This document shows, in pieces, positions 1 through 7,550 of a stretch of DNA of 45,853 nucleotides. The translations under genes and the position numbers were made by a program. The notes under the pieces are model-generated. The model did no database searches, was not told where the DNA came from, and saw only the letters and a list, made by a program, of their open reading frames with translations. The DNA is from an uncultured Porphyromonadaceae bacterium (GTDB lineage Bacteria; Bacteroidota; Bacteroidia; Bacteroidales; Barnesiellaceae). Location: assembly GCA_900538555.1 (NCBI GenBank), contig UPYI01000021.1, positions 1 through 45,853 of the forward strand. Reading direction: 5' to 3'. How positions within the stretch are numbered: the stretch's first letter is position 1; each line of letters starts with the position of its first letter.

Positions 1-334
1 CATTTGGCTCCAATCCCTCTACAAAGTAGTCGTTCAGTGTGTATTGAATATAGCACCCGATTCCCATCTCTTTTAGGATAGGGAGGAATGGTAGAAGCGG
101 TTTTGGATTTTTTGACCAGAAAACGATGAACTTCGTGTTGGCGAAAGAAACATAAGAGTCTTTTCCATTATATGGATTGCGCCAACGTACATATCCTTGC
201 CGAAGCCGATTGAAGAACCAACCGGCATAAAACGCAGGAATATCTGTCGCGCGACTCGCAGATACAATTAGTGGGGCTTGCGCCTCAACAACGCTACTGT
301 CACTCAATGTCAGTTTTATCTTCGATGTTTTCAT
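1..334 (-). CDS. DUF1848 family protein, N-terminal part (runs off the window)
   Basis: The minus strand reads from an ATG at 334-332 to the window edge without a stop, giving about 111 residues. The translation carries the DUF1848 N-terminal signature: a strand ending in SASRATDIPAF near residue 25, then FNRLRQGYVRWRNP, then IVFWSKNP and a Y-Q-x-T-L-N segment. DUF1848 proteins are of unknown biochemical function and often sit on genomic islands. A -7 box TAACTTTG lies only four bases upstream of the ATG, so the transcript would be nearly leaderless. An internal ATG at 267 belongs to another frame and is not the gene. The family call is from recognised motifs; the C-terminal half cannot be judged. 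Confidence 0.8.
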   Translation of the reverse strand, partial: MKTSKIKLTLSDSSVVEAQAPLIVSASRATDIPAFYAGWFFNRLRQGYVRWRNPYNGKDSYVSFANTKFIVFWSKNPKPLLPFLPILKEMGIGCYIQYTLNDYFVEGLEPN

Positions 335-338
335 GGAA

Positions 339-346
339 CAAAGTTA
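339..346 (-). promoter_or_regulatory. -7 promoter box TAACTTTG for the DUF1848 gene
   Basis: The minus strand reads TAACTTTG, a perfect match to the Bacteroidetes TAnnTTTG -7 element. It ends five bases before the ATG, so transcription would begin at or next to the start codon. Confidence 0.5.
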
Positions 347-468
347 ATAAGAGGCATGTGCAAGAATCTGGCATAATGATGTTAAATAGTGTTGTTTAGA
401 TATATAATGTACGGTTGTCTGTTATACAAGAGGAACAAAATAACTTTATCGCATAATGTCATAGCGAA

Positions 469-800
469 TTAATTCCTGGCAGCCGAACGGACTTCGTTAA
501 TTATCTCGCGGCATCGGGTCTCGGGCAGTTTTATTTTTGTGCCAACAGCGATAAAGTCGGATAATCCGGGATGACTTGTGCTATTGACGAAGGCTACGTG
601 TTCTCCGTTATATCCTTCGGTGTATAGCGTGAGGTCGTATGCCGGTGCAAGCCTCTAATGCCAGGCTTCTGTATCGGAGTTCTTGATCATATAATAAAAC
701 TGAATTTCTTGCAATGATCATCCTTATTGTCGATATAGAGCATGGGATAAACGTAATAAATGATAGGTATGCAATATGATAAACAAGATTTGAGCGATTC
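469..800 (-). pseudogene. decayed hipA C-terminal remnant
   Basis: Reading the minus strand in pieces recovers the HipA kinase C-terminal core. IDNKDDHCKKFSFI (catalytic Asp loop) lies around 680-735. After a frame change the pieces TEAWH, RLAPAYDLTLYTEG and YNGEH follow, running to a TAA at 469-471. In-frame lesions include a TAG at 655-657 just before the metal-binding PAYD motif, a frame change near 690 and another near 745. No upstream kinase N-lobe is readable. This is a remnant of a second hip locus, distinct from the fuller hipBA at 5.4-7.1 kb. Confidence 0.65.
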
Positions 801-1403
801 ACAGCAATAAATGAATGAGAATCGGATACAAAAGCAGATAGAGTCGAGTAGCCTCAATCGGGAGCGAATTTTTTGGGAATGTCAGAGGCAAATTTGTGAA
901 AGCCTATAAAATTGTTGCTATTGTTGCTCTTTTGAAAGTCGAGCAACAAAATTGTGCGAAAATTCGAGTTTTTTTGAAATTATAACTTATTGATAATCAA
1001 TAATAAAATATTGCCACTTGCTTTTCTGTTTATTTGCAAATACTTGATAATTAATTGTTTGTATAAGATGTTTCCCGATGTAGCATCAACTGCCTGCTGA
1101 TTATCAATATTTTACGGTCTAAAAGATAGGAACTTCAAAAATTTACTTGTTTTTTCGCAAAAAATCGAAGATTTAACGATTTTTTTCATCGCGTCCCTCC
1201 GAATAGAGGGGAAAGAGGTAAAAACAGCCCTTCGGGCCCCGACAGCCCCCGTCTGCAAAGATAGAGCATGTCGGGGTTTATTTCGCCAAAACGGGCTGTA
1301 AAATCGAGGTTGGATTCACGGATATTTTCGAGGTTGGTGGCCGTCATCTTGGATGGGCCGGTGGGGTGTTTTGTCTGACTATTGTCCTTAGGTTGCTTAT
1401 AAG
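801..1403. other. 600 bases without a recognisable gene
   Basis: AT-rich sequence with frequent stops on both strands. A minus-strand reading frame at 1186-1437 has an unconvincing composition and no start signal, and I do not call it. I see no RNA gene here. Confidence 0.5.
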
Positions 1404-1516
1404 TTTTGCAGCCAAAAGAAAAAATGGCTGGAACCATTTAGCTATGGCGCAGCCATCTCTTTTCTTCCCTCATTTTGACTTTACTTTAATGAATGTATAT
1501 ATGAATACGGGGATAA
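1404..1516. repeat. intergenic repeat, copy 1 (partner at 7201-7310)
   Basis: About 110 bases that recur at 7201-7310 with roughly 85-90% identity by eye. The core is ATGGCTG at 1424-1430 and ATGGCGCAGCCAT at 1443-1455. CAGCCAT can pair either with the distal ATGGCTG or with the adjacent ATGGC. The hairpin is A-rich on its left and T-rich on its right, as in a bidirectional terminator. A shared tail (TTTTGACTTTACTT, then GAATGTATAT) continues beyond it. Each copy lies upstream, on the minus strand, of a hip locus. Confidence 0.7.
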
Positions 1517-1644
1517 AGTAAAGTTGCTGATATCATGGAAAAGTGTATAAAGGAACTCTGATTCGTTGGAAAAAGTGTGGCGAATTCGATTTATTCGCTT
1601 GAAAAAATGTAAAGTTCTAAATTGTCAACTAAATTCAGGAAAAG

Positions 1645-1836
1645 TCACGCTGGGCTCGTTTGCGATTCTTCGCAGATGCTTATGGGTACAATCGGCATGG
1701 GCGCAGCTTCTTCTTTAATCTTTTGATCCAGTAATTGTAAGTGGAATGCGCTATGCTCACTGTCTAGAGAAATTTCTTGAGGGTTGTGCCACTTGATGTG
1801 GTCTGATTTAGGTACTTGAAACTCTGTTTTAGTCAT
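1645..1836 (-). CDS. hypothetical small protein, 63 residues
   Basis: An open frame on the minus strand with a plausible, acidic, soluble composition and no membrane segment. I do not recognise the family. No Shine-Dalgarno precedes the ATG, which is common in this phylum. It could equally be a leftover open stretch in a decayed region, so confidence is low. Confidence 0.3.
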   Translation of the reverse strand: MTKTEFQVPKSDHIKWHNPQEISLDSEHSAFHLQLLDQKIKEEAAPMPIVPISICEESQTSPA

Positions 1837-2455
1837 AAAATTGGAGGTTGCTGTTTATGCAACTTTTGAATACAAAAACTGATCTGTAAACTCAAAAAAA
1901 ATGATTGACGGATCTACCGGAGCGCGGTGTAGGCAGAATAGCAATCATTTGAAACCGCTCTACCCATGGGCAAGTATCCGACGGCTTGACGGAAGGAGTC
2001 TTGTGTATGCTTGTCATCCGCAGGAATGCGCTCGTACTTGTGAGGAATGATGCCGGGGCGAGGACCGGAAAGTGGATGTGTAAAAATGCTCAGTAAGCAG
2101 CTTCGCTTGCGATAGACGCTCTTTGATACCGAATTGCAAGAATTTCTTATCACATAGCAATTCTGTAGTCATATGATATCATTTGATGGATTAAAAATAA
2201 TTACTAAATTTGTATGATGTTTACGCTTAGTCGTAATCACTTGCTTAATTTCATGTGCGCTTGGGTTTCCAATGCCATCGTACTTCCAGCTTGTTTTGGG
2301 AGCAGTTTCATTTTTTAACTTTAATACAATGGATAAGGAGACAATAAGTATGAAAAAAACTCTAATGAAGGCGGTAGGGGCCGGTGCGGCAGGCCGAAAC
2401 AGGAAGTTCACATGAAGATAGTGAGTGTAACCATATATTACGATGAAGGCTCCAT
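1837..2455. other. decayed sequence, no intact gene
   Basis: The minus strand has short protein-like stretches in different frames between about 1920 and 2160 (for example DKKFLQFGIKERLSQ, then DDKHTQDSFRQAVGYLPMG). They suggest a degraded gene I cannot name. On the plus strand a 21-codon frame starting MKKTLMKAVG at 2350 ends abruptly and may be a gene start truncated by insertion. Confidence 0.35.
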
Positions 2456-2480
2456 GGGTTCGAATCCCGCCCTGCCACTA
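2456..2480 (+). other. tRNA 3'-end fragment, probable attachment-site remnant
   Basis: GGGTTCGAATCCCGCCCTGC continuing to CACTA has the T-loop TTCGAAT, the 3' side of a T-stem (CCCGC) and a 7-base acceptor strand. There is no matching 5' tRNA body upstream: the expected T-stem partner GCGGG reads ATGGG, and D and anticodon arms are absent. This is what integration of a tyrosine-recombinase element into a tRNA 3' end leaves. The base in the discriminator position would be C, normal only for tRNA-His, so His is a guess. Confidence 0.6.
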
Positions 2481-2507
2481 AAGCCACCGAAAAGGTGGCT
2501 TTTTTAT
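2481..2507 (+). terminator. Rho-independent terminator behind the tRNA fragment
   Basis: AAGCCACC (2481-2488), loop GAAAA, GGTGGCTT (2494-2501), then a T run. It is the usual tRNA terminator kept together with the tRNA 3' fragment. Confidence 0.75.
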
Positions 2508-2654
2508 TGTACCCGAGACATTGATTGTGCTGGCTAAAGCATTATTTCGTGAGAATCTAAGAAAACTACTGCCATAATTGTTACCTTTATCATTTGAGTT
2601 TTGATACTGAAGATTTGGTCAACAGATTGTTTTTATTAATGAAATTGAATTTAG

Positions 2655-3521
2655 ATGGCGAATAATATAAAATTTGGAGAACGGCTTACAAGCACAAACC
2701 GGTATAAAAAACTTTATCACTATACCTCATTTGATTCTTTTGTACGAATATGGTGTACTCAATCTTTGAAATTTGGTGAGGTTATGGGGGGTAATGATAT
2801 TCAAGAAAAAGACAGGCCAGTAACTATCACGCATATGCAACAACTTCCTCTTGGCCCTGCGTTGAACAATATGCGCAATAAAACATATAAGCAATTAAGC
2901 TTTACTATGGATTTTGACACATATCTCAAAGGGTGCATGTCTCCTATGATGTGGGGATATTATGGTGGCAAATGCTCTGGAGTGTGTATAGAACTGGATT
3001 TTGATAAGTTGAAATTTCCCAAAGACGTCATTAAGGGCCCTGTCAGATATGTGAAATATCTTAAACGAGATTTGGAACTCCCACCTAATTTGGAAACTGA
3101 GAAAGATCTTAAAATTTATGTTAGGAAGAATGCTAAAGAAATTTTTCTGACTAAACAGAAAAGCTGGTCAAGTGAAAACAAATATAGAGTTGTCTGCCCG
3201 GATCAAGATAAATTAGATATTTTAGGAGCTATTTCTGCAGTCTATCTTACTTCGTATGATAGTCTTGAGTGCTTAATGGTTGAGAAGCTGTTGGAAAATA
3301 CTAATATTCCTATTCAATTTCTGCACTACATATCATATGGAAGAGATAAACTAGCTGCACTTGTTTTGACAGACACAAAGACATATAGGGAACAGATTGA
3401 AAAAACCAAGAGCAATCCAAATAACACATTGGCAAAAATTTCCAAACAAGCAGAGGAACATTACAAAAAACATAAGGGCGACGAAAATGCGAGTTTGATT
3501 AAAAAAGAGTATACTCTTTAG
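2655..3521 (+). CDS. DUF2971 family protein
   Basis: 288 residues. The N-terminal LYHYTSFDSFVRIW and, further on, a NDIQE stretch, a MWGYYGG motif and GVCIELDFD form the DUF2971 pattern. The C-terminal 50 residues are lysine-rich and probably helical. The molecular function of DUF2971 is not established; members are frequent on islands and near defence genes. Codons and base composition are AT-rich like the adjacent AbiH gene, unlike the core. The stop TAG at 3519-3521 overlaps the 3' end of the convergent AbiH gene, so the pair probably travels together. Confidence 0.8.
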   Translation: MANNIKFGERLTSTNRYKKLYHYTSFDSFVRIWCTQSLKFGEVMGGNDIQEKDRPVTITHMQQLPLGPALNNMRNKTYKQLSFTMDFDTYLKGCMSPMMWGYYGGKCSGVCIELDFDKLKFPKDVIKGPVRYVKYLKRDLELPPNLETEKDLKIYVRKNAKEIFLTKQKSWSSENKYRVVCPDQDKLDILGAISAVYLTSYDSLECLMVEKLLENTNIPIQFLHYISYGRDKLAALVLTDTKTYREQIEKTKSNPNNTLAKISKQAEEHYKKHKGDENASLIKKEYTL

Positions 3522-4372
3522 AATTGGAACAATTCTGCTTCAATTCCCAGTGATTGAGTAAAGGCCTTAACTGCGAGTCTGTCTTTCTGGCTATGCCATG
3601 ATAATTTCCACAGACAATTAGGTTTGACGGAGTCTTTTATCTTCTTGAAGTAGGGTAGGTCGATAGGCCCGTACGAAATGCCTCTGATGATTATTTCATC
3701 TATGTCTGAAATGGAGTCAAAGTAGTCGGAATTATCAGCTATTATACCTTGGACATCTTTGTGAAGTTCATTCATGCCCGCAATGATTTTCTGTTTTGCT
3801 GTTTGTTCAGATAGCAGTTCGTGCTCATCCCAATATTCTTTTATTAATTGATTGTGCCCCAATATAGGATTGTTGACATCCCCGTGGATGTGAAGTATCT
3901 GAGATGGATGTATGTGGTATAACTTTTCCAATGTTTCAGTGTAATTAAATGTTAGGTATTTGGCTTCTGGTGGAATCTCAATATTAAGAGGCTTGTCCGA
4001 AATCACTATATTTGCAATCCAATCCATAAAACATTGGATGAGGTCATCCTTGTGGGGCACAAAGAGAGTGTCGGGAGAATCTTCAATGATAAAGTTGGTG
4101 CGCATCATGTGTTCTTCGTCAATCTCAATATCTTCTGTGCAATAATCAAATATTGAATTAAGATCATATTCCCCAAGAGCCTTCTCGAAATCTTGCCACA
4201 GGTCAGTCTCTAAGCTGAAATTATTCTCGCAAAAAGTTATTAGAGGATTATAGCCGTTGCTTTTCAGCCAGTCATAGAAATCTTGCCATGATGTCTTCAT
4301 GCCGTGGGCAAGATCAAAGCCATTGCCAATTATATATAGGTTGTGTGAATGTGTATTCCCGAACAGATCCAT
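3518..4372 (-). CDS. AbiH family abortive-infection protein
   Basis: 284 residues. The AbiH hallmarks are clear: NLYIIGNGFDLAHG near residue 10, followed by SWQDFYDWL; a central YLTFNYTETLEKLY; and HIHGDVNNPILGHN near residue 165. The C-terminal EIIIRGISYGPIDLPYF also fits the family. AbiH was first described as an abortive-infection gene of Lactococcus and blocks phage by an unresolved mechanism. The gene converges on and overlaps DUF2971 by three bases. It is AT-rich and probably horizontally acquired. It appears intact. Confidence 0.88.
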   Translation of the reverse strand: MDLFGNTHSHNLYIIGNGFDLAHGMKTSWQDFYDWLKSNGYNPLITFCENNFSLETDLWQDFEKALGEYDLNSIFDYCTEDIEIDEEHMMRTNFIIEDSPDTLFVPHKDDLIQCFMDWIANIVISDKPLNIEIPPEAKYLTFNYTETLEKLYHIHPSQILHIHGDVNNPILGHNQLIKEYWDEHELLSEQTAKQKIIAGMNELHKDVQGIIADNSDYFDSISDIDEIIIRGISYGPIDLPYFKKIKDSVKPNCLWKLSWHSQKDRLAVKAFTQSLGIEAELFQF

Positions 4373-4439
4373 AATGATGTTTGTATAGAAATTATTTCAA
4401 ACAGTTGTATTAACTGCCTGATTTGTATGACGGTATATT

Positions 4440-5320
4440 TTATTCTTGTTCTTGAAAATTTCGTACAATAAGAAGTGTGGATATCCCATAATTTTCTTTA
4501 TTCTGATTTAGGACTTGATTTAAATCTTGATTTGGATCTTGATTGCAAATTTCAGTAAAGAAATCCATTATCTCAACTGAAGCTCTTGGGGTATTGTTAA
4601 ATCCAGCATGACGTCTGTTGAAGTAGGAGTTTGCCGAGATTTGTAGCAGATCCCATATCATTTGCGACCAATGATCCATATGCAGTCTTTTAGATACAAA
4701 AGGTCGTCCCGTTTGGAATTCGAGTAAATTAATTATTTGCAATGCGAGGGACTTGGATGCAGTTAAGTGCTCATCTGCATAGGCACACCAAAAGGTATGA
4801 TGTCCGCAGGGAGTATTATAAAATTTATTTTCGTCTATTAATAAATATTGAGCACCTGTTGTTATTGTTTTGGGGTTTATACTTCTTTCTTGTCCATTAA
4901 GATATCCAGTTCTGCAATATTGAAATCGGGGCCATCGTGTGTATAATATCAGTTGATGAGTATCTCCTGCAGATATTGTTGTATTGTAAATAATCACCCG
5001 TCTTTTTTGCCTGTAATAACAATGCGTTATATAATTCTCCTTTAGGGTTATTTTCTTTGTATACGATTAGGAGATCTCCAATTTCTGGACTTTTATAGTG
5101 TTGTAATGCAGGGTTGCAAAATTTTGCACACGGTTTTTGGTGGATGAAACAACCACCGACATTATATTGACGCCCTTAATATGCTCGAAAGTTTAGATGG
5201 TAACCGTGTCACTAATGCGGCTATATAATCCGGTTCTTGTTTTGAAGATAATCCTGTTATGCATGTTTCGATTGCATAGTGGATGTCACAATATAATTGA
5301 TGCTTTTTAATCCAATTCAT
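4440..5320 (-). pseudogene. unrecognised gene interrupted by two single-base frameshifts
   Basis: The only long open part is 4440-4997 (185 residues), but coding sequence continues upstream. An ATG at 5320-5318 opens MNWIKKHQLYCDIHYAIET and runs to a TAA at 5162-5164. In a shifted frame NVGGCFIHQKPCAKFCNP and EIGDLLIVYKENN then ALLLQAK follow. After a run of six A (5003-5008 on the plus strand) the frame shifts again into VIIYNTTISAGDTHQLIL. Removing one base at each site gives one 292-residue protein with a Cys-rich N-terminal third and a glutamine/asparagine-rich C-terminus. I do not know the family. It lies next to AbiH and may be part of the same defence cargo. Sequencing error in the A run is an alternative. 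Confidence 0.6.
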
Positions 5321-5447
5321 GGCCGGGTTTTTAGGTATGAAGAATAAGAAGGTTATCTATCTGTGAATTGGCCCCTAGAGGCTGATATATATACAAAAAG
5401 CATGAGAATAAAAAGGGCATTACTGTAGTTAGGATTTCTTGTATCGA

Positions 5448-6722
5448 TTAGAAGAAAACCATATTTGGCAGGATCTCTTCAATCATCTTTTGCGGCACTT
5501 CACACTCCCAGGTAATCTTCGGCCACATGGATGCCGCCTGGCAAACCTCGTCGATAATCCGTGCGGCATTTTTGATATTGTTTTTGGTGCCGCATTCGAG
5601 CAGGTCGTCTTTGGTTATGCCGCTGAATTTGCCGTTTATCGACATCTGGTGAGTCGAGGCCCACTGGACGTCGGGATTGTAGGCGTAGCCCATGTCGTAG
5701 GCCGGAGAAAGGCGCCATTTCCCGTCTCTGTCCATTAGGAACGAGATGTTCTTCGTGTGATCGTCCTAGTTGCGCACCACGACATTGAATACCATTCTGC
5801 GGAACATCTCCTATGCCTCCTTGTAAGTAAGCCGCAGACTGCGCATTACGGCGAACGCCTATTCGTAGGAGTAGGCTCTGAGAAGCCGGTAATCGAAGTG
5901 CGCGATGCCGCAGAGTGTCTGCATGTGCACCTTCACCCCGTTTATCCGGTCGAACCGCTTTGTTAAGAAATGAGCTCTCCCGTTCTCTTCGATCAGCGAG
6001 CATTCCACCATGTCGATTCCGCATTCCTTTACAAGACGCGAGAAGGAGTATTCCAGACGCCCGAAGTTCTCCGTCTCCCTGAATCCAGCCGTGGCGGATA
6101 CGCCGTCCAGCTTGATGATGTAGTAGTCGAACCCGTCGGAAGCCTCGACCTGTCCCGAACGGATCTCTTCGGTGGCTTTGTTGTAGGCAATGATTGCTTT
6201 GGCGCGTTGCCCGCCGGCAGAGGTGCCGAGGCGCAGAATCTCAGCAATGGCAGCCTTTTTGTCGGAGCCGATGTTCACGTTGAAACTTGATTTGTCGGCA
6301 AGGGCTTCTCTGGCTACATCCACCAGCGAATCGACCTCTATCCGGATATCCGTATCGACTGCGTCGATGGCCGGCTCAAACTCAAGGGCGCCCATGCAGC
6401 GTTTGCCCAGAAAGCAAAGCGTCTCGATCGCATTACCGCTGGTCCGGCCCGTTAGGGCCAGCCACTTCTCAAAAAGGGCTCGTCCGTATGTATCCGGCAG
6501 GGAGTCCGCCAGCATCCCGGGCAGGCCTTTGAAGGTCGTTTTGTTGAGCTCTCCGAAACTGTACACGCGCCCCTCCCTTACGGGCATCATCAGCGGTGAA
6601 GGCTCTATACCCTGTCGTACAAAGTCCGGATCGTACTCGAACTATGCGATTTCATATCGCTGGTCCCAACGTACCGATCCTATGGGCTGGCCGTATAGAT
6701 TGACACGAGCTACATCTACCAT
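5448..6722 (-). pseudogene. hipA: HipA-type serine/threonine kinase toxin with four in-frame TAG codons
   Basis: From an ATG at 6722, overlapping the end of hipB by 7 bases, a single frame of 424 codons (the usual HipA length) runs to TAA at 5448 with no shift. It is broken only by TAG at 6642-6644, 5859-5861, 5811-5813 and 5766-5768. All family landmarks remain: MVDVARVNLYGQPIG at the N-terminus, GKRCMGALEF, SAGGQRAKAI (Gly-rich loop), IKLDGV, then YSYE-TAG-AF, RN-TAG-DDHTKNISFL (catalytic loop) and WRLSPAYD (metal binding). At the last three sites the family normally has glutamine. HipA phosphorylates glutamyl-tRNA synthetase in E. coli. As written it encodes only fragments and is probably inactive unless ambers are read through. 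Confidence 0.8.
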
Positions 6723-7066
6723 TCCGATTCCTCCTTATTCTTTTTTGTGTAACCTTTGAATGCCCGTTTGCGCTTGGGCTTGCTTGCTTTGTTGGCCAAC
6801 TCGTAGTATTCATTCGGGCTCAACTGCTCCTCCTCGATGAGCGGGACGAAGATGTCGAGCTTGCCTAGGGTGCGCAGGACGCGGATCAGCAACTCGAAGT
6901 TCCTTACCTCTCCGTCTTCCATGCATTTTATGGTGGAGATGGAGACACCGCTCTTGTCTGCCAACTCGGCCTGCGACATGTTCTGCTTCAGGCGCACTGT
7001 TTTTATTTTGGTTGCAATCCTGTTGCAAAGCTCGGTGTCTGTCAGTATGTATATATTGCCCAACAT
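6716..7066 (-). CDS. hipB: HipB-like XRE-family antitoxin and autorepressor
   Basis: 116 residues with a helix-turn-helix of the Cro/CI type at about residues 22-55 (KTVRLKQNMSQAELADKSGVS, then ISTIKCMEDG). A lysine/arginine-rich tail follows. It precedes hipA with a 7-base overlap, the normal antitoxin-first order. The inverted repeat at 7066-7079 over its start codon is a natural operator. The stop is TAG. The gene is intact, so the locus would be an orphan antitoxin if hipA is dead. Confidence 0.8.
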   Translation of the reverse strand: MLGNIYILTDTELCNRIATKIKTVRLKQNMSQAELADKSGVSISTIKCMEDGEVRNFELLIRVLRTLGKLDIFVPLIEEEQLSPNEYYELANKASKPKRKRAFKGYTKKNKEESEW

Positions 7067-7079
7067 ATCAAATCTGATA
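7066..7079 (-). promoter_or_regulatory. putative HipB operator
   Basis: Perfect inverted repeat TATCA-N4-TGATA. Its first base overlaps the hipB start codon. The E. coli HipB operators are TATCC-N8-GGATA, so the half-sites are alike though the spacing is shorter. Confidence 0.5.
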
Positions 7080-7089
7080 CTTGTTTTAG

Positions 7090-7097
7090 CAAAAATA
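7090..7097 (-). promoter_or_regulatory. -7 box TATTTTTG for hipBA
   Basis: Minus strand TATTTTTG fits TAnnTTTG and ends 23 bases before the hipB ATG. The operator lies between it and the start codon, so bound HipB would block transcription. Confidence 0.45.
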
Positions 7098-7200
7098 GGA
7101 ATAAAAGTTCATAAATGAAACTTTATTACAAGTAATTTAGACGGCAGCCAACTTATATGCCGTGAAATTTGTTGTTTTGTACATTTGGCTCGGAAAAATA

Positions 7201-7310
7201 TTTTGCAGTCAAAAAAGAAAATGGCTGAGACCATATTCATGGCGCAGCCATCTCTTCTCTTCCCTTATTTTGACTTTACTTATTGAATGTATATAGGAAT
7301 ACAATGATAA
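7201..7310. repeat. intergenic repeat, copy 2 (partner at 1404-1516)
   Basis: Diverged direct copy of 1404-1516. ATGGCTG at 7221-7227 and ATGGCGCAGCCAT at 7239-7251 are conserved exactly, while the bases between them differ. That argues for selection on the hairpin, or for a recent copying event. It occupies most of the upstream region of hipBA. The rest of 7098-7524 shows no gene. Confidence 0.7.
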
Positions 7311-7500
7311 AAGAAGCTTTTTTCTAATTGTTATAAGTAATTATTGTGGCATTGATTAAAGGCTAATTGCAAGTGGATAAGCTTGAGCCAAGAAATAGGT
7401 TACATTTCACTGTTTGAGAGATAAGCCAAGAGGTTGTTGAAGTTTGCAGCTGTCTTTGCGAGCTTTTTTCACGCTAAACTTAGCTTTTGTTGTTAGAATA

Positions 7501-7545
7501 TTTGTTGTTTTGACAACACTAGTGTATTTTTGTACTCAAAAGGAG
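7501..7545 (+). promoter_or_regulatory. promoter and ribosome-binding site of the AAA ATPase gene
   Basis: TTTG at 7501-7504 and TATTTTTG at 7525-7532, 20 bases apart, match the Bacteroidetes -33/-7 pair. AAAGGAG at 7539-7545, five bases before the ATG at 7551, is a rare true Shine-Dalgarno here and fixes the start. Confidence 0.6.
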
Positions 7546-7550
7546 TTTAT

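Noticed and set aside
1186..1437. 83-codon minus-strand frame
   Set aside because: No start signal, overlaps the intergenic repeat, composition not protein-like for most of its length.
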